Assembly (NCBI RefSeq): GCF_035046485.1
Contig: NC_085138.1
Location: forward strand, 431,879,265 to 431,943,264
DNA from: Aedes albopictus
Taxonomy: Eukaryota > Arthropoda > Insecta > Diptera > Culicidae
Direction: 5' to 3'
DNA: 64,000 bases
Below, in pieces: positions 35,460 through 48,139 of the stretch. The notes beneath the pieces were generated by a model. The model was not told the DNA's origin, made no database searches, and was given only the letters and a program-made list of their open reading frames with translations. The position numbers and the translations under genes were made by a program. Numbering within the stretch: the first letter of the stretch is position 1; every line of letters starts with the position of its first letter.

Positions 35460-36640
35460 TGTTTAGGGGCCGTTCGATTACCGTTAGGGGATGTAGGGTT
35501 TGAGTTTGATTGACGCCGTTTCGTTGTTTTGTGGTCCTGTTTTGCTTCTGTTTCGGATTGTAGATCCTGGGAGTTGCCGATTTGTGGGTGCGGTTTTGAG
35601 TGTAAAGATTTTTATTTTTTCAGTTTTGCTAATTCGTTGATCATCTTCTTGAGTAATCGCCGGAGATTAGCGATTTCTTGGTCCTTCAATTCTAGCACCT
35701 TCGTCAACTCAGATGATTATGGTGATTCAAGTCTATCCTGAACAGAAGATTCTCTCTGTCTCATTTCATACCGTTTACGTGCTTCAGGGTATGACACGTC
35801 TTCGTCAACTTTTATGCGAACGATCTTAGTTTCCGCCATACCCTTGCTCGAGCGCTATGCGACCATTTGCAATTAACGCAATGGGGGTCAGCAAGGCAAG
35901 GAGGCTTATTTTCATGCTGAAGTGATCATTCCGGGCAGCTGTGCTTCTCTTGGCAGTTTTGCTTTGTATGACTGAATCGGTGACAATTACCACATTGAAG
36001 AGGGCTTGGATAATAGGGCTTGGGTGTAACTTTAGCATAACCAAAATAGAAGCATTCGGGCAATGTTGTTTCTTGAACCGAAATTAGGCAGGTTGTCGTT
36101 GGGAGTAATTAGCTTTTTGTTTTCCAGATCCCGTCTGAGGAAACGTTTTACTTCTACCACACGCTGTGGCCGAAGTTCATCTAACAATTCTTGGTCGGAC
36201 ATCTTTAAACCGTGTTTGGTTGTTACTGTGCATTTTCGGATGTTCAGGGTTTGGTGATAGTCTACTTTAACTTTGGTTCCATCGGAGAGCTCACGGAGGT
36301 TCAGCAGTTTGTGTACTTGCTTGGCTTGTCTTACCTTCAGGATGTACTTTGATCCATTTGACTCGGGGCGGGCGTTCTCGATGCAACCGACTGCACATTC
36401 AATGGATTTCCTTATCAGCCACGGATTGTCTGGAAACGTACCTTTTTCTTGAGCTGGCATCATGACCAAGATGGACAACTCTCCGTTAAGCGGATCCATC
36501 CATTCTGGTACACGTCTTCCTGCAAAGCTTCCATCAACCGTCTGGGATACTACGCCGGACGAGCTTCCCCAGTTCGTGCGCGTGTTTGAATCAGTGGATA
36601 TGTATTCATTACCCGTCCCAGGAGATGACCCTGCCATCGC
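35460..36640 (-). pseudogene. Broken ORF1 (gag-like) of a Jockey/Loa-type LINE
   Basis: From 36637 the minus strand codes a ~200-aa gag-like piece with KVDYHQTLNIRKCTV and LRPQRVVEVKRFLRR. After a frameshift near 36050 it continues with CGNCHRFSHTKQNC, a CX2CX4HX4C zinc knuckle, and a second HCVNCKWSHS knuckle. Another shift near 35820 gives VDEDVSYPEARKRYE and a coiled region (LKDQEIANLRRLLKKM). At least two frameshifts and three stops are present. ORF1 proteins of this type bind the element's RNA. No ORF2 is attached. Confidence 0.75.
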
Positions 36641-36719
36641 GCTGGACGTGAAAGATACCCCACTAGCCTTTCATCTGACTATCAATTGGTGTATTTAGTG
36701 CTAACGTAAGAACAATCAC

Positions 36720-36888
36720 GGCATTCACGAAACGCGACGCGAGACAAGACACGACACTTATGGTTCTTACAATCGTCAAAATAATTAAAAAATTACCTTA
36801 AAGGCATTAAGGTAATTTTTTAATTATTTTGACGATTGTAAGAACCATAAGTGTCGTGTCTTGTCTCGCGTCGCGTTTCGTGAATGCC
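36720..36888. repeat. 169-bp palindrome, 82-bp arms, 5-nt loop
   Basis: Arms starting GGCATTCACGAAACGCGACG and inverse match over their length by eye; the loop is near 36804. It lies just upstream of the broken ORF1. Confidence 0.8.
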
Positions 36889-37031
36889 TTTCACCTGAAT
36901 TCACATAGCTGCAAATGCTTAAGGTTCTACAGCTGAAGTTCACAAAAAAAAATATAAAGGCCAACTACTAAGCAATTAACGAGTATCCGATCTTTGTTCT
37001 TCAACAATGTACTTGAAACGGTCCACTCTTT

Positions 37032-37474
37032 CACAGCAAAAAAAATCTTGTAATATCACATCATTTTCGATGCACATCAGTTGCGTCATAAAATTGATGT
37101 ACAAATTACATCCATTCTACGCAGCAAATCAGCCGCCGCAGCTTGAAAGTGGGTCTAGCAATCGCTAGAACCGGAACGATTGATGAATTATATATAAGTA
37201 AAATAATGGCATGGATTCGTACACTGATCCGTTGATTGTGAGGCGTATCCCTTACCTCTCGGCTATTTCACCGAGTTACAAGATAGATGATAAATATGAT
37301 ACTGCTTCTGAGTGATTGCTGAAATGGGTTTGTTGACACTTTCCGGTGCCAACCAGGGTGTACATGGTGAGTGTGATAAATGTTGGAAAACGATGTAACC
37401 GATTGAAATTACGTTCAAAAATGGATACATCGCCAGAAATTACGCGCTTGGATATTACAAAATTATTTGCTGTG
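37032..37474 (+). mobile_element. Single CACAGCAAA MITE with tRNA-like core
   Basis: 443 bp, a monomer of the family at 32.8 kb. It ends ..TTGCTGTG, with flanks TT and TT rather than clean TA. Confidence 0.75.
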
Positions 37475-37559
37475 TTGAATAGGTTGCTGGAATGACACAA
37501 TAGCTACACTCACTGTGCTCGATACGAGGAGAAACCGAAAAAGCATCCGATTCGCACGG

Positions 37560-37770
37560 TCATTGCGAGTGAACTGATTCAAATGAATTGTATAATGGGA
37601 AAACCATTGCATAAAATTTTGTACGGAACTCGTTGCAAAGCTCGATTTTTACAGCACTCTTTGTATTTATCCAAGTTGGCAAGCCTCGTTGGATAAATGA
37701 ACTACTCATGCTGAACAAATCAACTTTTTGGCAACTCGTTTCGTTATATAAAGAACTATTTCATCGTTGA
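37560..37770. repeat. GTTGCAAA/GGCAAGCCTCGTTGG repeat block
   Basis: Shares AACTCGTTGCAAAGCTCG and GGCAAGCCTCGTTGGATAAA with about 27230-27300. Confidence 0.5.
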
Positions 37771-38129
37771 TTTGTGCTTGAAAATCCGCAAATGTTATTC
37801 ACTTTAAGAAGCGTTTGCGATTTTGTGACGAAGTGTGATGATAGGGTGGTGGGGGTTTGTGATATGCTACGTAGCTTTCGACTTATTGTATAAAGTAATT
37901 TGTAATTAATTAATTTTTACTTGCATTATTTAGTAAATCGTACAAAAGTATATTGCATAATTCATTTTTTTCCATTCACATCAATATAAATAACAAATAA
38001 TGGAAGTAAATGCCGACTTCCATTCATAAGACATGCATAAGAATACTCTGAAAATGTTTAAGGTGGGATTCTTATGCGGTTGGGGGCTGGGATCTGATAC
38101 AATTGGGATTAAATTATGTTTTGTTCTAG

Positions 38130-39560
38130 AATGTCCTTATGGGAATCCTTTAGGAACTCCTTCCAGGATTTTTGCAGAAACTCCCTCTGGAATTCTTTCA
38201 GATGCTCTCAATGGTAATCTTGCAAGAGTTTTATTCCTCCAGGATTATTTTATGGAATTCCTTATTATATTATTCAACGAAATTCTTATATGAGTTCTAC
38301 AGGGCTTCCATGAAGAATTCTTCCAACAATTTGTTAAGGACTTCCTCCTGCAATTTTGTGAGGAATTTTTCATGCTGTTTCTTCTGGGTTTCCTCAAACA
38401 ATTCCTTACAGAAGAAGAATACATTCCCACAGGAATTCCTTCTGGGAATAACAGAAAAAAAAACTTTTGAATACATTCCCAGAAGGCGTTCCTGAAGGAG
38501 CTTCTAGAAGAATTCCAAAAGGAATTCCTGGAGGTATCTTGAATGCAAATCATAGAAAAATCCCAAAAGAAAAACTCGTGAGGAGTACCCGGTGCAATTC
38601 CAAATGAAACTTTTGGAGAAATATTGAATTAGGCCCTGGAGGAATCTCAGAATGAGCTTTTTATAGAGTCTTCGAAGGAACTCCTGGAGAAATCCTGGTT
38701 CAATTTCTGAAGAAAACACGGAACAACTTTTTGAAGGAATCCCGGAATATCTGAAGGTATCCAGGAAATCATTTTTGGAAATATCCAGATAGGCACTCCT
38801 GGTGAAATCTAAGAAAGAAATTCTTGGAGGAATCCCAGAAGGAACTCGTTAAGAAATTCCTCGCGGAATTCTAAGAGATCCTGGAGGAATCCTTGTAGAA
38901 GTTAATGGAGGGATGCCGGAAGAAGTATCTGGAAGTGTCCTGGGGAAAAGAAATCCTGGATAAAACCCAAAAGAGAATCCTTGAGGAATCCAAAGAGAAA
39001 CTCCTAGAAGAATAGGAAAGAATTTGAAAGAATGCCGGAAGGAATTCCTGTAGAAATCTCTGAATGAATTCCGGAAGGGATTCCTGAATTGCTGAGTGAA
39101 TTCCGGAAGGGATTCTTGAAGGAAACCCAGATGGAGTTCTTATGGGATCTTAAAAGAATTTCTGGTTTAAATCCCTGGAGAGATGTCAAAAAAAAAAATA
39201 AACTCCTGGGGGAAGAGAGGAAAAGAAAACCTTCAGACAACTCTTGAAGGAATCCACCAATTTTCTCCAAGAAGAACGAAAGGAAAACTGCAGAAATCTC
39301 AAAAAGAATTTTTGAAGGAATCTTTGACGAAACTCCGGAAGGAATTCCTGGATGGATCTCTGAAGGAACCCCTGAGGGAATACAAGAAGGAGGAATTATC
39401 AAATGGAATTCAAATGAAATTCTTGGAAAAACCCAGGAGGGAGAGCTGGAGGAACTCAAAAAGGGAGGAATTATCAAAAATGGGAATCCAAAAGGAACTC
39501 CTTGAGGAATTCCAGAATGAACTGTTGTAAGAATTTTAGAAGAAACTCTTGCAAGGTCCT
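38130..39560. repeat. GGAATTCCT-type repeat tract
   Basis: Over 1.4 kb of 13-16-bp units, such as GGAATTCCTGGAGG and variants. The 157-codon minus ORF inside (39477-39004) is compositional. Confidence 0.8.
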
Positions 39561-39698
39561 TAAAATGTCATGGTAATAGGCATACATATGCTTTCTGGCT
39601 ATTGTTGGTTTTTCATAACATTCGATATATATAATTGAAATTGAAATGAAAATGAAGTTTCGTTTTTTTTTGCTTTTTGGCATGAAAAACTTGTTTAT

Positions 39699-39714
39699 GG
39701 GGGGGGGGGGGGGG
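39699..39714 (+). repeat. Poly-G run
   Basis: A run of 16 G, followed by a second G-rich patch at about 39778-39791 and CTACGTCATTTATGGACGCTCC, a common mosquito transposon-end phrase. Confidence 0.7.
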
Positions 39715-40054
39715 TGTTTGTTTTACAGGCTACGTCATTCATAAGGGAGGTATCCGAATTTTTTACGAAATGCTACGAGGGGGGGGAGGGGTTGTTAAAA
39801 ATCGGCCAAAAAAGCTACGTCATTTATGGACGCTCCCTTATGTATTTTATTGAATAACTTCTCTGTGCACTACTGCACTGAATTGAGAAACATATTGTTT
39901 AGGACCATTTTTGAAGGGGTCTGGTAAATGCGGAACTGGGTGTAGGGATTTCGGAAGGTGGTCAATTGGGTAACGACAATGAACTTCGTATAGTTTTCGC
40001 ACCAAAACCCGGCGCCACATGGTTAAACCTTTATGGATTTTTATGTCTGCTATC

Positions 40055-40138
40055 TTCTTCTTCGTCTTATTGGCCTAATGTCCCTACTGGAAAATGCGTG
40101 CTTCTCAGCTTAGTGCTTTATGAGCATTTCTACAGGTA
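40055..40138 (-). mobile_element. Feilai-like SINE tail fragment
   Basis: Minus strand reads the 3' part seen at 5.1 kb (AGCACTAAGCTGAGAAGCA, then AGTAGGGACATTAGGCCAA) and ends in AAGAAGAAG. The tRNA head is missing. Confidence 0.65.
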
Positions 40139-40202
40139 TTTACTGAAAGATTTCTCAGCAAATGATTACATAACAGGAGAAAATGACGTTTCTGATTTTT
40201 TA

Positions 40203-40420
40203 TAGGGTATCGCGCCACTTGGGCAGTGGCTTATATATTCATCTGTTTTCCACTATAACTCAGTCAATTTTAAACCAATTGACTTGAAATGTTGTACATG
40301 GGTAGATACTATACCTATCTCACCACATTCCAAAAGTTGTGTCAATTGGTTTAAATTTGACTGAGTTATAGTGTAAAACAGCGAATATAGAAGCCACCGC
40401 CCAAGTGGCGCGATTCCCTA
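40203..40420. mobile_element. Foldback element (ACTCAGTCAATTT family), copy 3
   Basis: Ends TAGGGTATCGCGCCACTTGG and CCAAGTGGCGCGATTCCCTA, 218 bp. It is close to copy 2. Confidence 0.75.
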
Positions 40421-41009
40421 TGTTGTGTATAAATGTCCCAGCTTTCGATTGACGCAAAAATTTTTAAAATCGGTGGTTGCCAACATGCTAAAACAAGTTT
40501 TGGTATACAAATTCAAGACGGCGGCCGAAACCAATATGGATGACCCAACTTTTTATAACTGCAAAAAGTTTCTCTATCTTTACTCTTTTCAACAACATTT
40601 CGTTTTAAGGTGGTTTCTGGAGAAACTTTCAAGCCATGACGATTTCAATGTGTCAACAATTGACCAAAATCGAGGGGTCCGCAAAAATGGTTGGGGATTT
40701 AACTAACGAGAGGTTCATCAATTTGAGTAATCAAATACATTTTTGTTATTATTTTTTTTCGAGGACTTTCAAAAAATCACCGCCTTAAGCATTTTTAACC
40801 GTTATGTGTCCGACAAACTTTTTGTTTTTTTTTCTACACCGTGTATTTTAAATTGATGCTGGGTACCCGGGTACCCTGTTGGCCACATAAGGGTTAAAGA
40901 CAAGCGGTAAATAGTGGGCCGGTCTCAGCAAGAGTTACTCATCTATCATTTGATTCTTTGAGATCAAAGAAATGAGCATAAGATAATTCTGTGCTTTAGA
41001 AATAGAAGT

Positions 41010-41380
41010 TATACTGAGAATTGCTCCAGGAACTTCACCAGGCATTTCTCCAGAAGTGCCACCGGGAATTTCTGTAGGCTCAAACCGGGAATCCCTCCTA
41101 GAGGGATTCACCGATGCATCATCTAAAACTTCCGCGAATTCCTCTAAGAGTGTTTCTCCGGAAAACTTGAAGGAATACAGGTCGATGTCCTTCGGAACTG
41201 CTGGAAAATTTATGGAAAAAAATCCGGAGGAATTCTTGAAGGAAATTACGGACGATCACCCGAAGAATTTTCCTGAGAGACAACTGAACGAAATTCTGGA
41301 GATCTACCGAAGGAATTTCTGCTAGAAAGATTCTTGATAGACATCCGATGATTCTTGTGGAAGTCCTTGAGAAATTCCTA
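41010..41380. repeat. GGAATTCCT-type repeat tract
   Basis: Short tract of the same units. Confidence 0.6.
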
Positions 41381-41776
41381 GTGTTTGTTTTGTTTGTTAT
41401 CAAAATTAAAATCAATTTCAAAATGCGTTTTATGATTCCGATGTGATCTAGTCTAGTGCAAAAATATCGCTCGCAAACTATAAATTCCTTTGAAGTGGCT
41501 GAAAGCTGAACGGCGTTCTGATATGCACATTAAGCTCGATGATCTTACCGATCGCTCCTCGGTAGCAGGTCACCATCACGTCAAGCGATGCCGCGTTTAT
41601 AGAAAATTAGCTCGTTCCCATGGTCGCGGCATCGCTGAAACGTCACTTGCATGCATTGATCAAAAACGCAAGGACAAGAAATTCATGGAACATCAGTCAG
41701 ATTCGTCGATGCACTGAAATCCGCAAATTGATGAAAATGATATTGTTTTGCCAACTGTTGTAGCAAGCAATCTGCC

Positions 41777-41887
41777 TATAGGGCAGTGCATGAAATTCTC
41801 TCCTTCTCTTTCACTCTTACAGAAATTTTGCTAACAACAAGACCACAAAACTTCAAAATCCCATACAAAACAGTGTAGTGCCCTATA
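41777..41887. mobile_element. 111-bp MITE
   Basis: Ends TATAGGGCAGTGCATG and GTGTAGTGCCCTATA, inverse of each other with few changes. Confidence 0.6.
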
Positions 41888-44460
41888 GCACTGGACTAAT
41901 CTGAAAAGCAATTTGAACAAGATTGTAGAGTCGTTCTCCTATATGAAGGGCCAAATACGGATGTGCGCATCCGCAAGGAGAGACACTTGCACGAAACTCA
42001 CGTTAGGGGAAAATGAATATCTATGAAGAAAAAGAATCACGAATAACAGCAAAATCAAGCCCTCGATTGACAGAATACTCTCAGAGGTAGGTTCCCCACA
42101 CTCTACGCGGGGGTAGGAACGAATTCTGTAAGTGGGCGTTAGGTTATAACCCATCAGCACATCAAAGCAGAGGCAAGACCAGATGCTTATGGCGGTGAAG
42201 TCCCAAAACAGAAATACAGGAAGTTAGCGTTAGCGTAGTTACGGTATACTTCGTAGATTGGATACTTACGACATTCATGTTCCTTTTGATAATCATGTCC
42301 AGACTGCTTTTCGGAACTAGGCTGGGGAATTAACCACGCTCCAGTCTAAAACAAAAATACCAAAAGCATGAATGTCGCTATTCCCGGCCACGCCCATCTT
42401 TACCGTAACTTGGGATGTGGGAAGGCAATGTTGATGTAGTGTAGTAAGCCCCAAAACAGATATACAGGAAGTTAACACAAAATAAACCTGGCAACAGGTC
42501 AAGGTGAATGTCTATGTCACTCCACAAAACTGTCAGACTTAAGAAAAATGAAGAATGGTTTCAACGTACCACATAGAACGACTGTAATGCTAATTGAGAT
42601 CTGCGGCCGCGCTTGAAGTGCCATCTCTCCTCAGTTGAAAGCTTTTTTGATGGAATTATCTTCAGCGTTCCGGAATCCAGCGAAACCGAAACCCACCGAA
42701 CTGAAAGTAATTATTTAGCATTCATTTCGATCTAATGGATCGGTAGAAGAACCTTTTCACCAATGTCTGGCCAACGACAGTCTGCTAATTCCGTCACGTT
42801 GGCAAGTCCATCCTAACTAACCGTTCGTTCGTTCTGGGATCTGGCCTGGGAGAACGCGAAAAGCTTCCGCGTCAGTGCCGCAAAGTCCCCCACATTATTG
42901 GACTAACCGCCAAAGAACCACCGCCACCGCCGTAGTGAAAGCCATAGCAAAGAGAGGTGATAAATTATTCGAAAGAGGATTACTATCATCATCTAGTTGA
43001 TTCCTATTGTTGTACCTCCTGTAATCGAGCGGGTCCCCAGCCGTAAAGCGCATGACTTCGGCGGACGGGGTAGAATAATTTATTCAAATCCGCTCGTAAG
43101 AATTTTGTATGTTTAAATGATGGATTAATTGCCGGGACGGGTGAGATTTTCCCATTTTGGTCTTTAATTTTTCGGAGTAGCCCTTCTGGCGGTGGTGGAA
43201 CGTGGTGGTGGCGGATCACTTTTTTTTACTATGGTTTGATTGTTATTTCAGGTTTGCTTTTTTTTAGGAGGAAGCAAACTCCACGCCTCTTGTTTGCCGC
43301 CATCGAAATGAGATTTTCATTTGGTTGCTTTCTTCACTTCACGTTTCGGTGGGGATGCCTTTCCAGTTCCCGGAGATTTTTAATTAAGTTAACATTCGCG
43401 ATTGTTACGAGCGAGAAAAATGAGTCGAAAATTTATCCCCGGTAAGTACCGTTTAACATACAATGGGTTGCGGAGATCGGTCATTTTCATTCAGAGTAGA
43501 TTAAGATGGGGAATTATAAATTGCTACCGAGTCGCATACGGGGGAGAAGAAAAGATTGAAGATGGCCGTTGCATCTTCTTCAATGGATGCACTTATAAGA
43601 ATGAGGTACTGCCGAGGAAGAGAAAAAAACTTAAATCATTGTAAAGATATTAATGATTTCCAAAAATGCTAACCGTGTAGACGGGTTGACAGCTTTGGTG
43701 TTATCGGTATCGTTCTCCAAGTTCAGCGTTACAAGTTAGGGAGAAGATTTATTAAAAACAAAATATACCAAGAGCAGCACAAAGTCATCAATAAAAGCAG
43801 AATATTGTTCATTTTCAATATTGATATGTTCACGTGTACATAACAACTTGAAGTATTTATATACTTAAACTGTTGCTGTATTTTTCTGATTTTCTCATTC
43901 TCTTCAAGTTGTAATCTCATAGTTGAAAAATGAGTAAAAACAATCATTGGGAATTTAGAATAAAATGCGAACAGAGGCAGGTTCATGTTCAGTGGGAAGA
44001 TAGAGCCAGGAAAAAGCGGCCACATCGTTAAGGTTCATATTTAATCCTCTTAAATTAGCGTACCTTTTTATCGAAACAAAACTGGCAGCCAAAGACAACC
44101 GAACACAGAGCAAAGGAAAAGAAATGATTCTCGATGACACCCGGCAATTTGCCTACCGTCTGTCAGTTGGTTAGCCAAATTTGGAAACCCTCCAGCTCAT
44201 GTCTTCTTTCGGCGACAGAAGCAGGCGGTCAGTAAATCGAATTTAAATTAATATTCCGATATTTTATGTGCTCCAGCTGCCAGCTTACCGCCATAAACTA
44301 GCTGGACCTGGTCTCCTCACCTTCAACATTGTATTTGCGAGTATTTATCTTGTAGTTTCGGCCTTTGTTATCGCATACCTTCGGGGATGCTACGCCCGGC
44401 GGAAACGGATTCTCTCTCATCATGACTGTAAGTAGCCTAAGACGACTTTTATGTAGTTTA
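41888..44460. other. Non-coding stretch
   Basis: 42180-42500 has direct and inverted repeats such as CCCAAAACAGA.ATACAGGAAG. 42600-43230 and 44140-44460 are GC-richer with no ORF of note. Confidence 0.35.
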
Positions 44461-45136
44461 GGGTCAAGTGGGGTAAAATGCCATTTTTCAAACTTTCATC
44501 GTTTTCAATGATATATAGCCTCATTTGTTAGGCTTCCAAAGTGGTAACAGCAACTAGACAATATTTGCTCGATACCTCAGCAAAAATATTCACAAAACTA
44601 TTGCATTTTCATCGATTTTCAGCGATTTTAAAAACTGATTCGAAAAACGGAAGTGGTGCAAAACGACCATCTGCCATGGGGTAAGATGCCAGTTCATGAA
44701 AACATTCATAAATTACGTTCATCAGTTTTCGGGCATTTCCGACTCATTTTCCCCACTCTGTCCCGCTTTTTTCGTATACTCAATAAATGGAGTGTAACCC
44801 CCCTCCCCGCAAAACGATAATCGTAATATTTGAATGACCCCTAACATGGAAAACTTAGACATCAACAACCATGCGTCTCCATGCGTGCCTCAATCTCGTT
44901 GGAAACACTTGGCTGGTAATAAAATCACCAGAAAACCTTAATTGCAAGCACGAAAAACCGGAAGTTGCCCATTTTCATTGGGAAATCAAAGGATTTTTCG
45001 TGGGTTTGGTGGCCTAGCTTCTAGAAGAATGTTTGATGCAAACATATCTTGACACCATTTACCTATAGCAATGATCAAGTCCCATCCAGGAATGATTTTA
45101 TGAGTTGGGCCATTTTACCCCATCTTGGCATTTTGG
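44461..45136. mobile_element. TIR element with GGGGTAAAATG ends
   Basis: Left CAAGTGGGGTAAAATGCC and right GGCCATTTTACCCCATCTTG are inverse-related. It resembles the termini at 26.79 and 30.96 kb. Confidence 0.55.
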
Positions 45137-45481
45137 GCTTTGTTCCCCTACCGAAAAAAGTTACGCACGACACGGGCCAATGCTTCGGCCGGCTGTAAAA
45201 TATGAGAACATTCTTCATCGCCTTAAATCCACGGCCGCTTAACGAGATCGACAATTAAATGCTAATATGCAAAGATGAATGCCTTCCGAGAGTGGTTCGC
45301 TGATTTCTCGTTCCTCCCCGGCATCATCACGGCTGAGGCCACAAAATGAAATAATGTCCTCTCACGTGGTTGGCAATAAGCGACGCGGCATTGCAGTAGT
45401 GGCAGCCCGTCCGCGTAGGACGACCGCAAATTGGATCGGAGCGACGCGAGAATTATGGCCACCCTCTGCCACCATCTTGTC

Positions 45482-45506
45482 GCTGCTGCTGCTGCTGCTG
45501 CTGCTG
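45482..45506 (+). repeat. GCT microsatellite
   Basis: About 8 GCT units in a GC-rich non-coding patch. Confidence 0.75.
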
Positions 45507-46129
45507 GAACTGCCATATCATAAACGAAAACAGCTCACGGCATGGCAGAAGAAAAACCTACTGTAATTAAGCCTGCTGAAACGACGCGCTTCCGTGGACG
45601 AGAGGATGAAAAGAAAGCACTAACTCTGCAGCCAGTGCACTTCACGCTGGTTGGTGTGCAATGCAACGAGGTACCGTCAGCTGGGGTGAAGTTAGATACT
45701 TTTCAGGTATGCATTTTATTTTATTCCGAGCTATCTTTTGCTGATGGAGATTATAGCAAATAATGTTAAAAAAAATCAACGAAAATATTTCGATTTATTC
45801 CCTTTTTTCTATTCACGCTATGAAGTTCTCACTGCCTTCAACCATTCAAACATGTTACGTCGATCCCGTCGTTATCCATGCATATTTCGGCTTGCGACGT
45901 GAAGACGAGATGCTTTGAGCTTCTGGTAAAACTTCCGTGTTTATTTACAACTGTACTGAATTTCCATTCAGTGATGTCACGGTAAAATCAAAGTTGGTTA
46001 CACAGGGTTCTGCCCACTATACAACTGGTACGCTCCCATGCAATAGACTTCAATATTGCGCCCACTTAAAAATTATTCCGGGGAATTGTTTTTTTTACGA
46101 TTTTTCTTCTGTAATCATAATGGAAGGAG

Positions 46130-46860
46130 CATTCCTGCAGTAATTCCTTATATGAGCTTTGCAAGAATTCTTCGAAAGATTGCTCTGAGAAATCAGTTAG
46201 AATGTATTCATTTACTTCTTAAAAATTTTCTCCAAGATTACATCCAGGAACACCCCCAGTAATTCATTTACGTTCTTTTTCAGGATTTATTAAAATTCGT
46301 CCGAAATGTTTACAGAAAAAAAAAATCCCGCAACAATTCTCAGGAAGGATTTCAGCATTGTTCTTCCAGGTATTCCTTTAGAATGCATGCCTGTCCATGT
46401 ATTAAAAAAAAGACACTACACCGTCTTCAACCAGAGGTTGTACAGGCTGAACAAGCACTAACATATGACAACGGACAACACACATAACACCCAGTGGCCC
46501 AGTGGAGAATTTTCCGTTAGACGAAAAGTTTTCCCCGACTGGAGCGGGAATCGAACCCACACTCTGCGGCTTACGAAACGCCTAGATGACTGACGCCTCT
46601 AGCCGCACGGCCACGAAGTCCACAGAAGAGATTTTTTCCAGGGTTTTCAACATAGAATCTTCAATTCTTTCAATAATTTCATTGCAGAAATGCTTTCAGA
46701 AATACTTCCTGGTATTCCAAAGGAAATTGGGATTTTTTTAGGAATTCTTCTAGAAATTTCCCTAGAAATTGTTCTAGGTATCTACCCAGGGGTTTCTCCA
46801 GGAGATCTTCCTAAGATTTCTTCAAAAGATGTAATTTTTGGAAAAAAAAATTCGTAGAAA
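46130..46860. repeat. GGAATTCCT-type repeat tract, split by a SINE
   Basis: Units flank both sides of the SINE at 46403-46623. Confidence 0.6.
46403..46623 (-). mobile_element. tRNA-related SINE (second type)
   Basis: Minus strand: box A-like TGGCCGTGCGGCTAGAGG and box B GTGGGTTCGATTCCCG, about 45 bp apart. A non-tRNA body follows with CTTTTCGTCTAACGG. The body differs from Feilai. Confidence 0.75.
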
Positions 46861-47339
46861 TTCGGATATTCTTTTAGAAATTGTAGCGTTGCGTTGTGAC
46901 ACAAACAGATTCGTTAAAACTTTTCATTATGTTTGTCTTTCCATGTCTTCGCTACCGGTCATCGATACCTGAAGAAACTCCTCACGAACATAGTATGATC
47001 GCGCGCGATTACAATACAAACGATAAAGTTTGATGAGCATTCAACCGTGAAAAAAAAACAACATTACTTTTTGCAATAAAGTGGTTTTGTAAAGCTCAGA
47101 GGATTCCAATCTGGAGTCGCAGGCCATGATCATTTCTCAAAATCCGAAAGTCCAAGGAGTCCTCAAGGATCACTTCTTACAATAAAGGGGTGTTACAAAG
47201 CTTAGTGGTTCTCAAGCTGAGGTAACGGTCTATTTGGCGTATAAATAGAAATCTACTATGGGTCTGTTCATAAAGCACGTAGACAAAATTTTGGCCATTC
47301 AACTTACTTGCCCCTCGTCCCTCTGGAGCGCTCATGAGG

Positions 47340-47700
47340 TCTCTTGAGATCTTCTTCAAACACACTTAGGACCTAAGAAACTCCCCTGAGATCCCATGAA
47401 GCTTCCTGAAATGATTCTGGGACCCCCTGGAACCTCCTGCGAACCTCTGCAACGCCCGTGTGCCTTCCTGGAATCCCCCGGGACATCCTTAAACACCTCA
47501 TGGACCCTTCTTACAATGCTTCTGGAATCCCCAGAAACTCCCGAGAAACCCATGAAACGCCTCCGAGACCCCTGGAATCTCTGTTGAAACACCCAGAGAA
47601 CCCCTGAAGCGCCCCTTAGACCACCTGAAACGCAACTGAGGCCTCTTGGGACTCCCTGAGAAACGACTTGAGGCCTGCTGAGACCACTTCCTTCATGCAC
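47340..47700. repeat. GC-rich variant of the 15-bp repeat
   Basis: Units such as CTGGAACCCCCTGAGA recur. It looks like the GGAATTCCT family drifted to higher GC. The 114-codon minus ORF here is repeat-derived. Confidence 0.55.
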
Positions 47701-47714
47701 TTTTGGTTCTTGCG

Positions 47715-47990
47715 AAATTTGTGTGGCCCGTGAACACAGATTGGCCTCCTTGCGGTGCTTCAGAAATTTCCGTGGCCCGCGACGTCATATTGGCAACTAT
47801 TGGGTTATATTCAAGTATGTTGAGATATCCACGTGGCCCGTGACAATAGATTGGAAACCACTGATTTCAACAAATCTATATTTGAGGTACTTGAGATGAT
47901 CTATCCGAAAAACATTTGCACTTTTTCCTAGAACTTTCGGTTCTTGAGAAATTCTACTGGCCCGTGACCCCAAATTGGAAATCACTGATC
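47715..47990. repeat. Four spaced TGGCCCGTGAC units
   Basis: GTGGCCCGTGAA, GTGGCCCGCGAC, GTGGCCCGTGAC and CTGGCCCGTGAC occur at 54-120-bp spacing, each followed by ATTGG, AATTGG or equivalent. Confidence 0.55.
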
Positions 47991-48139
47991 TTTGCACTGA
48001 CCTAAGCAAACAAACACTGAACTTAGTAAAACTGCTAAATTATTGATTATTACACGTTTCCCAAATAGCACTCCACCAAACTTACGCTCCCCCATTTTAC
48101 GTTCCCCTCGTTTTGAGCGTAAATTGGCGTTTTAGCAGG

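Noticed and set aside
36462..36698. 78-codon plus-strand ORF
   Set aside because: Opposite-strand shadow of the LINE ORF1.
39004..39477. 157-codon minus-strand ORF, Ile/Pro/Ser-rich
   Set aside because: Entirely inside the GGAATTCCT-type repeat; the protein pattern follows the DNA unit.
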